A stretch of 19,363 bases of DNA from an uncultured Alcaligenaceae bacterium (lineage in GTDB: Bacteria; Pseudomonadota; Gammaproteobacteria; Burkholderiales; Burkholderiaceae_B): the NCBI GenBank assembly GCA_937908115.1, contig CALEQZ010000011.1, positions 1 to 19,363 on the forward strand, read 5' to 3'. Shown piece by piece: positions 14,550 through 19,363 of the stretch. The position numbers and the translations under genes are program-made. The first letter of the stretch is position 1, and every line of letters starts with the position of its first letter. The notes beneath the pieces were generated by a model. That model saw nothing but the letters and a program-made list of their open reading frames with translations. It ran no database searches and was not told the origin of the DNA.

Positions 14550-15233
14550 ATGGAAACCATAAGTTTCGTCACCTCGCATATGGACCTCATCGTCCATTTG
14601 CTGGGGCAGCATCTCTACATCGTTTTCATTGCGGTTGGGCTTGCCATCGTGACGGGGGTGCCGCTGGGAATCGTCGCCTGGCAATACCCCCGCACAGGCC
14701 GCTGGATCCTGGCGTGTGCCGCCATCCTGATGACGATTCCGTCGGCTGCCCTGTTCGGCTTGATGATCCCCGTGCTGTCCATCTGGGGGCAGGGCATAGG
14801 CGTGGTGCCAGCAATTATCGCCTTATTCCTATATTCGCAGTTGCCCATCATCCGCAATACGCATGCGGCGATCGCCAACGTGGAGCCGGCGTTACGCGAG
14901 GCGGCCCTTGGCATGGGCATGTCGGCGTGGCAGCGGCTGTGCAAGGTCGAGCTGCCCTTGGCCATGCCGCTAATTATGGCCGGTGTGCGGGTCGCGACGG
15001 TGATCAACATCGGCATTGCCGCAATTGCCGCATACATTGGCGCGGGCGGGCTGGGCAGCCTGATCGTGCGCGGTATCGCGCAATCCGACACCCGGCAATT
15101 GATCGCTGGCGCGGTCATGATCAGCGTCATCGCCATCGCCGCTGACTACGTCCTGGCCTTTGTCCAACGCATCCTGACCCCCAAAGGGCTGGTCAAGCTC
15201 AACAGCCTCAGCATGAAGGAAGCTACGTCGTGA
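14550..15233 (+). CDS. Osmoprotectant-type ABC transporter permease (first)
   Basis: This 227-residue inner-membrane permease of the OpuCB/YehY/ProW class has about six hydrophobic segments and the cytoplasmic EAA loop EAALGMGMSAWQRLCKVELP near residues 115-134, where it contacts the ATPase. IGAGGLGSLI near 165-174 is typical of quaternary-amine transporter permeases. These systems import compatible solutes or nutrients such as glycine betaine, choline or carnitine. ATG 14550 begins the frame; a GGAGA at 14531 is rather far upstream, so the initiation signal is weak. The stop overlaps the ATPase start as GTGA, indicating coupling. Gene order here is permease, ATPase, permease, binding protein, with a second permease of similar length downstream. 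Confidence 0.88.
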   Translation: METISFVTSHMDLIVHLLGQHLYIVFIAVGLAIVTGVPLGIVAWQYPRTGRWILACAAILMTIPSAALFGLMIPVLSIWGQGIGVVPAIIALFLYSQLPIIRNTHAAIANVEPALREAALGMGMSAWQRLCKVELPLAMPLIMAGVRVATVINIGIAAIAAYIGAGGLGSLIVRGIAQSDTRQLIAGAVMISVIAIAADYVLAFVQRILTPKGLVKLNSLSMKEATS

Positions 15234-16210
15234 TCCAGATCGATAACCTGAGCAAGAAGTACGGTGCAATCACGGCAGTGGAGAACGTCTCCTTCACCGT
15301 ACCGGAAGGCAAGATATGCGTCCTGCTTGGGCCGTCCGGCTGCGGCAAGACAACCACGCTGAAGATGATCAATCGCCTCATCCCGCCAACGTCGGGAAGG
15401 GTGCTGATCGGCGGACGGGACACCGCTGAACTCGATACGGTGACGCTGCGTCGCTCGATCGGGTACGTGATCCAACAGGTCGGCCTGTTTCCCAACATGA
15501 CCATTGAGGACAATATCTGCGTGGTGCCGGACCTGCTTGGCTGGGACAAGGCGAAAAGCCGCAAGCGCGCCGCGGAGCTTCTCGAGGTGGTGGCCCTGGA
15601 TCCCGCCAAATTTGCCAAGCGCTTTCCCTGCGAGCTGTCCGGTGGGCAGCAGCAGCGTGTTGGCGTTGCCCGCGCGCTGGCGGCCGATCCGCCCGTCATG
15701 CTGATGGACGAGCCTTTCGGTGCCATAGACCCGATCAACCGCGAGGCGATCCAGGACGAGTTCATGAGGATCCAGCGCCAGGTCCGCAAGACGGTCCTGT
15801 TTGTCAGCCATGACATCGACGAAGCCGTGAAAATGGCCGACTACATCGCGCTGTTCAACATGGGCCGGATAGAGCAATTTGGCACGCCTGACGACCTGCT
15901 GGCCCGTCCCGTCAGCGATTTCGTGGCGAATTTCATGGGCAACGACCGGATCCTGCGGCGCTTGAGCCTGCTGCGGGCGGCGGACATCGTCCGTGCGGAT
16001 GCCCCGCGTCCCGACGGCGGGCCTGGGTCCATGGCGCCTGGCGACGTGGCCGTGTCGCCTGGCGATGATCTGCGTCAGGTGCTTTGCCTGATGCTGGAGC
16101 AAGGCCGTGATCGGGTGGCATGCCGGGATGCGCAAGGTGCGGTCGTGGGCTTTGTCCACCAGCGAGACATCCTCGTTCGCCTTGGTGACAACAACGCGAC
16201 GGTGGCATGA
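15230..16210 (+). CDS. Osmoprotectant-type ABC transporter ATP-binding protein
   Basis: This 326-residue ATPase of the ProV/OpuCA/YehX class couples ATP hydrolysis to solute import. Walker A GPSGCGKTT lies near residues 35-43, the signature LSGGQQQR near 136-143, Walker B VMLMDEPFGAID near 156-167, and the switch His in VSHDIDEA near 188-195. The start is GTG 15230, with GGAAG (15218-15222) seven bases upstream and overlapping the permease stop (TGA 15231-15233). The C-terminus after about residue 240 includes only one CBS-like stretch (RDAQGAVVGFVHQRDILVRL, near 300-319); OpuA-type ATPases often have a tandem pair that senses ionic strength. A degenerate or single CBS suggests the protein may not use that osmosensing mode. 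The stop overlaps the second permease start (ATGA). Confidence 0.92.
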   Translation: MIQIDNLSKKYGAITAVENVSFTVPEGKICVLLGPSGCGKTTTLKMINRLIPPTSGRVLIGGRDTAELDTVTLRRSIGYVIQQVGLFPNMTIEDNICVVPDLLGWDKAKSRKRAAELLEVVALDPAKFAKRFPCELSGGQQQRVGVARALAADPPVMLMDEPFGAIDPINREAIQDEFMRIQRQVRKTVLFVSHDIDEAVKMADYIALFNMGRIEQFGTPDDLLARPVSDFVANFMGNDRILRRLSLLRAADIVRADAPRPDGGPGSMAPGDVAVSPGDDLRQVLCLMLEQGRDRVACRDAQGAVVGFVHQRDILVRLGDNNATVA

Positions 16211-16872
16211 TGGGTGCTTACGACAAGATGGTGGCATGGCTCCAGAACTACTGGGGCGAGGTCATATACCTGTCGCTGCAGCATCTCTACATCGTGGCTG
16301 TCAGCAGCGCCTTGGCGATCATTGTCGCGGTGCCGGCCGGCATCTGGATGAGCCGCCCACGCAACCAGCGGCGCGCGCTGGCGTTCATGCAGGTGCTGAA
16401 CGTGGGGCAGGCCGTGCCCAAGCTGGCCTTGCTTACCTTGGCAATGACGCTGGTCGGGGTGGGCGCGCCGGCGGCGATCATCGCGCTTTGGGTGGCGACG
16501 ATCCTTCCGATCACCGTCAACACCTATGAAGGCCTGCGCGCCGTGCCCCCGCACCTGCTGGAGGCAGCAGAAGGCTTAGGCATGACGCCAAGGGAAATTC
16601 TCTTGCGGGTTGAGATCCCCAATGCCCTGGCTGTCATGTTTGCCGGGCTGCGCACGGCGCTTGCCATCAATGTCGGCACGGCGCCGCTGGCGTTTCTCGT
16701 GGGCGGTGGAGGCCTGGGCGAGCTCATCTTTACAGGGATCGACCTCAATGACTACGGGATGATGCTGGCCGGCGCCATTGCCACGGCAGGCCTGGCCATG
16801 CTGGTGGACATGCTGTGCGGCCTGGCGCAGCGGGTGTCGGTTTCCCGCGGCCTGCGGCTGGCCGCAAGCTAG
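16207..16872 (+). CDS. Osmoprotectant-type ABC transporter permease (second)
   Basis: This 221-residue inner-membrane permease is related to the first permease in this operon (shared LSLQHLYIV-like opening and the same layout). Several hydrophobic segments surround the EAA loop LEAAEGLGMTPREILLRVEI near residues 118-137; GGGGLGELIFTG near 165-176 parallels the GAGGLG motif of the first copy. The two permeases probably form a heterodimeric channel. The first ATG (16207) overlaps the ATPase stop; a second ATG follows directly at 16210, so either may be used. The downstream binding-protein gene begins 28 bases after the stop. Confidence 0.9.
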   Translation: MMGAYDKMVAWLQNYWGEVIYLSLQHLYIVAVSSALAIIVAVPAGIWMSRPRNQRRALAFMQVLNVGQAVPKLALLTLAMTLVGVGAPAAIIALWVATILPITVNTYEGLRAVPPHLLEAAEGLGMTPREILLRVEIPNALAVMFAGLRTALAINVGTAPLAFLVGGGGLGELIFTGIDLNDYGMMLAGAIATAGLAMLVDMLCGLAQRVSVSRGLRLAAS

Positions 16873-16900
16873 GTCGACAAACGACAAGAACGGGTGGGGT

Positions 16901-17791
16901 ATGTTCCAGCGGGCAATTCTGTTTCTTTTCATGACCTTTGCGGCCGGTATCTGTGCCGCAGCTCAGCCATCTGTGGTGATCGGGGGCAAGAAGTTCACGG
17001 AGCAGCAGCTGGTCTCGGAAATGACCAACCAGTTGCTCAAGAGCAATGGCTTTTCGGTGGACAAGCGCTCCGACCTCGGATCGACGGTCCTGCGCTCGGC
17101 CCAGGAAAATGGCCAGATAGATATCTATTGGGAATACACGGGCACGTCCTTGATCATTTACAACAAGGTCAAGGAAAAGCTCGACGCGGATCAGACCTAC
17201 CGGCGGGTCAAGCAGCTGGACGCAGCCAAAGGCTTGACCTGGCTGGAGCCGTCGAAGGCGAACAATACGTATGCGTTTGCGATGAGGCGTGCGGACGCAA
17301 AGGCGCGAAACATCGCGACCATGTCCGACCTGGCCGCGCAGGTCAATGCCGGCGCGCGCCTGAAGTTCGCATCCAATGCCGAGTTCTATGCCCGCCCGGA
17401 CGGGCTCAGGCCCTTGCAGGATCACTACGGCTTCAAGTTCGAGCGCCGCGACGTGATGCGCATGGACGGCGGCTTGACCTATCTCGCGCTGCGCCAGGGG
17501 CAGGTGGATGTCTCGTTGGTGCTGTCGACCGATGGCCGCGTATCGGCGTTCGATTTCGTCGTTCTCGAAGACGACAAGTCTTTCTTCCCGAGCTATGCCC
17601 TGACGCCTGTAGTCAGGACGCAGTTCCTCGACCGGCATCCCAACGTCGCGTCGCTACTGAACAGCCTGTCGGCCACCTTGGACAGTGACGTAATCTCGGC
17701 GTTGAATGCACGGGTGGACGTTGGGCGGGAATCGATCGAAAAGGTGGCAACTGAGCACCTGGTGCGAAGCGGATTGATTGCCGCCCGCTAA
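16901..17791 (+). CDS. Periplasmic substrate-binding protein, OsmF/OpuCC-type
   Basis: This 296-residue protein begins with a signal peptide (FQRAILFLFMTFAAGICAAA; cleavage likely after the AAA near residue 21), so it should be exported to the periplasm. The mature start reads VVIGGKKFTEQQLVSEM, the hallmark opening of quaternary-amine binding proteins, followed by DIYWEYTGTS near residues 71-80, containing the aromatic residues that usually cage a betaine head group. It would deliver ligand to the permease pair upstream. I chose ATG 16901, preceded by a G-rich GGGTGGGG stretch, instead of the longer frame from 16778, because the signal peptide then starts the protein. The cysteine in the signal peptide is not in a lipobox-like context, so a soluble rather than lipoprotein form is favoured. 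The ligand itself is not known. Confidence 0.9.
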   Translation: MFQRAILFLFMTFAAGICAAAQPSVVIGGKKFTEQQLVSEMTNQLLKSNGFSVDKRSDLGSTVLRSAQENGQIDIYWEYTGTSLIIYNKVKEKLDADQTYRRVKQLDAAKGLTWLEPSKANNTYAFAMRRADAKARNIATMSDLAAQVNAGARLKFASNAEFYARPDGLRPLQDHYGFKFERRDVMRMDGGLTYLALRQGQVDVSLVLSTDGRVSAFDFVVLEDDKSFFPSYALTPVVRTQFLDRHPNVASLLNSLSATLDSDVISALNARVDVGRESIEKVATEHLVRSGLIAAR

Positions 17792-17796
17792 GGGCT

Positions 17797-17861
17797 GGTG
17801 CATGGTCGCTCATCGCCGTTGTGCTCGGGCAACCACCATGCACCGCCAGGGCAATCCTGGC
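17797..17861 (+). terminator. Tandem hairpins after the binding-protein gene
   Basis: Five bases after the binding-protein stop, GGTGCATGGT (17797-17806) pairs perfectly with ACCATGCACC (17835-17844) across a 28-base loop. A second perfect hairpin follows immediately: GCCAGG (17845-17850), loop GCAAT, CCTGGC (17856-17861). Neither has a T-run, so termination (if any) would be by Rho or by structure at the end of the ABC operon, but the position right after the last gene fits. Confidence 0.45.
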
Positions 17862-17888
17862 CCGTGACACTGCGGCACCAGGCAGGAT

Positions 17889-18007
17889 TACAATCGCCTC
17901 GGCCTTTTCGCGCACCGCCGGCCCCGCTTGGTGCAGCGGTCCACGTGGCCGCGGCAAGGCCGTCGCCAGCCGACGAAGACGCCCGACCCGCGGGCCGGCC
18001 TTCGTCG
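17889..18007 (+). promoter_or_regulatory. Leader of the two-component operon: -10 candidate and long hairpin
   Basis: TACAAT at 17889-17894 is a five-of-six -10 match; a partial -35 (GTGACA, 17864-17869) lies 19 bases away, slightly long. The deduced leader would be about 130 bases. Near its end, CGACGAAG (17971-17978) pairs with CTTCGTCG (18000-18007); the loop between contains the palindrome CCCGCGGG. The stem ends 22 bases before the response-regulator start codon. It could be an autoregulatory operator or a leader-RNA structure. Confidence 0.35.
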
Positions 18008-18029
18008 CATCGATGCCAACATTGCCGCC

Positions 18030-18707
18030 ATGCGTATCCTGCTCATAGAAGACGAAGCCGAGCTCGCCAGGTGGCTGTCGCGCAGCCTGGCGCGCCATGC
18101 CGGCTTCGTGGTGGAGTGGGCCGACGATGGGGTGTTGGCCGAGCGCCGGCTCGCGATGGAAGAGTTCGATGCGGTCATCCTCGACCTGGGCCTGCCTGGC
18201 ATGGATGGACATACCCTGCTGTCCAAGATGCGCGCCCGCGATGACCGCACGCCGGTGCTGGTGCTGACGGCGCGCGATTCGCTGGCAGAGCGGGTCGGCA
18301 CCCTGCACGAGGGCGCCGACGATTTCCTGCCCAAGCCCTTCGTACTCGAGGAGCTGGAAGCCCGGCTGACGGCGCTGATACGCCGCAGCCGCGGCCGCGA
18401 GCATCCCCGCCTGGCACTGGGCGACCTGGTGCTGGACACGTCGGCGCAGCGGTTTACGGTGCGGGGCCAGACCCTGCAGCTGTCTCCGCGCGAGCACGCG
18501 GTGCTGCGCGCGCTGATCCAGCGCAGCGGCGAACCCTTGAACAAGCAACAAATCCTCGATCGCATCCAGACCGATGACTCGGACGTCAACCTGGAAGCCA
18601 TCGAGGTCCTGGTCCACCGGCTGCGCAAGAAGCTGACCGACACGGGCGTGCAGATCGTCACCCTGCGCGGCATAGGCTACAGCCTGGAGGCCGTCGGTGA
18701 TCGCTAG
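18030..18707 (+). CDS. OmpR-family response regulator (TctD-like)
   Basis: This 225-residue protein has a receiver domain at about residues 1-120, opening with MRILLIEDEAE (acidic pocket), the phospho-acceptor Asp in VILDLGLPGMDG near residue 51, the conserved Thr/Ala in LVLTAR near 79, and Lys in PKPF near 101. A winged-helix OmpR/PhoB DNA-binding domain covers about 127-222, ending RGIGYSLE. All key residues are present. Start ATG 18030 gives the canonical N-terminus; longer upstream frames lack similarity. The sensor kinase follows with an 11-base overlap. Combined with the 2CSK_N-like kinase sensor domain, it resembles TctD of tricarboxylate-responsive systems, but no tricarboxylate transporter is in the window, so the signal is inferred only. 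Confidence 0.93.
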   Translation: MRILLIEDEAELARWLSRSLARHAGFVVEWADDGVLAERRLAMEEFDAVILDLGLPGMDGHTLLSKMRARDDRTPVLVLTARDSLAERVGTLHEGADDFLPKPFVLEELEARLTALIRRSRGREHPRLALGDLVLDTSAQRFTVRGQTLQLSPREHAVLRALIQRSGEPLNKQQILDRIQTDDSDVNLEAIEVLVHRLRKKLTDTGVQIVTLRGIGYSLEAVGDR

Positions 18708-19326
18708 GCTGCGCAAGCGGTCCAAGCCGGCGCAGCCGCGTACGCTGAAATCGCTGCTGCTGTGGCGGCTGGTGCCGGCGTTGGTCTGCATCATGCTGGC
18801 GGCTTTGTGGTTGTCCAACTTTCAGCTGCGCCAGCAGGTCGACCTGGCTTACGACCGGTCGCTATCGGGGGCGTTGCGCTCGATCGACCACAACATATCC
18901 ACCGCAAGCGGCGGCCTGGCCTTGGAGCAGCCCTACTTGATGCTCGAGTTTTTCGAGCTGACCGCCAACGGCCAGGTGTATTACCGGGTAGCCACCGAGG
19001 ATGGGTTGGCCGAGATCGGCAGCCCTGGCCTGCCGTTGCCGGACAAGCCGCTGGTCTCCGGCCAGCCGCAGTTCTTCTACGCCGAATACCAGGGCATGCC
19101 GTTGAGGGTGGCGGCGCTGGCCCGGCCGATGGATCCGCCGCTGTACGACAATGCAGGCGGGCGCGTCATCGTGCAAGTGGCCGAAACGCTGGAGTCCCGG
19201 CAGGACTTCCTGCAGCGCGCGTTGGTGCGCGCCGTCGAGCGCGACGTCGTGGTCATTGCCATCGTCGTGCTGGTGGTGGTCTGGACCGTGTTCAAGGCCG
19301 TGCGGCCGCTGATCCACCCCCATTGA
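18697..19326 (+). pseudogene. Truncated sensor histidine kinase (TctE-like), kinase domains missing
   Basis: Only 209 residues are encoded: a membrane segment near residues 22-42, a periplasmic sensor region (about 45-180) resembling the 2CSK_N domain of TctE-type kinases, and a second membrane segment near 185-202. The protein then ends with RPLIHPH and TGA (19324-19326), just where the HAMP, dimerisation/phospho-acceptor and ATPase domains should begin; intact members are about 450 or more residues. Neither other forward frame after 19317 continues into HAMP-like sequence, so this is a breakpoint rather than a simple frameshift. GTG 18697 has GGAGG (18686-18690) six bases upstream, overlapping the response regulator. 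The truncated protein cannot autophosphorylate, so the regulator may be orphaned. I call it a probable pseudogene; the window stops 37 bases after its stop codon, so the rest may resume beyond. Confidence 0.7.
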
Positions 19327-19363
19327 ACGGGTCCACCTTGAAGTATGGTTTTGACCATGAAGG
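19324..19363 (+). mobile_element. Possible left end of an insertion sequence (start only)
   Basis: The last 40 bases begin TGAACGGGTCCACC, are just under half G+C against about two-thirds for the surroundings, and contain ATGAAGG at 19357. A terminal TG and an ATG about 35 bases inside would fit the left end of an IS3-like element with its first transposase frame. The element would explain the truncated kinase. No second end or target duplication can be seen in this window. Confidence 0.3.

Noticed and set aside
19290..19363. Simple frameshift as the cause of the short kinase
   Set aside because: Neither alternative forward frame reads into HAMP-like sequence after 19317, so a one-base error would not restore the gene.
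1..19363. CRISPR array, tRNA, rRNA, riboswitch or prophage signals
   Set aside because: No regularly spaced direct repeats, cloverleaf-like or rRNA-like sequence, known riboswitch core or phage genes could be recognised by eye on either strand.

Overview
The window is GC-rich and densely coded, with short intergenic gaps, many ATGA/GTGA stop-start overlaps and no tRNA, rRNA or CRISPR array. Its gene families (a fused FAD/Fe-S oxidoreductase, a ligase-associated repair cluster, a GlxA-type regulator beside an osmoprotectant-type ABC transporter, a TctD/TctE-like two-component pair) suggest a beta-proteobacterium of the Burkholderiales, most likely Bordetella, Achromobacter or another Alcaligenaceae. 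That assignment rests on protein style and composition, not on a database search.

Region by region: (1) 1-1398 is the C-terminal part of a large Fe-S/CCG-domain oxidoreductase whose start lies outside the window. (2) 1518-7240 is a four-gene operon for DNA repair: metallo-beta-lactamase exonuclease, ATP-dependent DNA ligase, Lhr-type DEXH helicase and the PdeM metallophosphoesterase. The genes are nearly contiguous or overlapping. (3) 7310-10237, on the minus strand, encodes a 975-residue fused FAD/Fe-S dehydrogenase of the YdiJ/GlcD+GlcF type. It is divergent from (4) a LysR-type regulator (10370-11263), which is followed on the plus strand by an amidohydrolase-2 family protein and an alpha/beta-hydrolase-fold protein that overlap by ATGA. 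Together these look like a small catabolic locus for an organic acid or lactone. (5) 13381-17791 holds a GlxA/GbdR-like AraC regulator and a four-gene osmoprotectant-type (glycine betaine/choline/carnitine-like) ABC transporter in the order permease, ATPase, permease, periplasmic binding protein. (6) 18030-19326 is an OmpR-family response regulator and the N-terminal half only of its sensor kinase.

The most notable points are the abrupt end of the sensor kinase just after its second membrane segment, where the sequence changes character as if a mobile element begins; an alpha/beta-hydrolase whose nucleophile-elbow serine reads as alanine; and two overlapping perfect palindromes that enclose the ribosome binding site of the amidohydrolase gene. 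The repair cluster is a known but still thinly characterised system. I see no convincing wholly new system.
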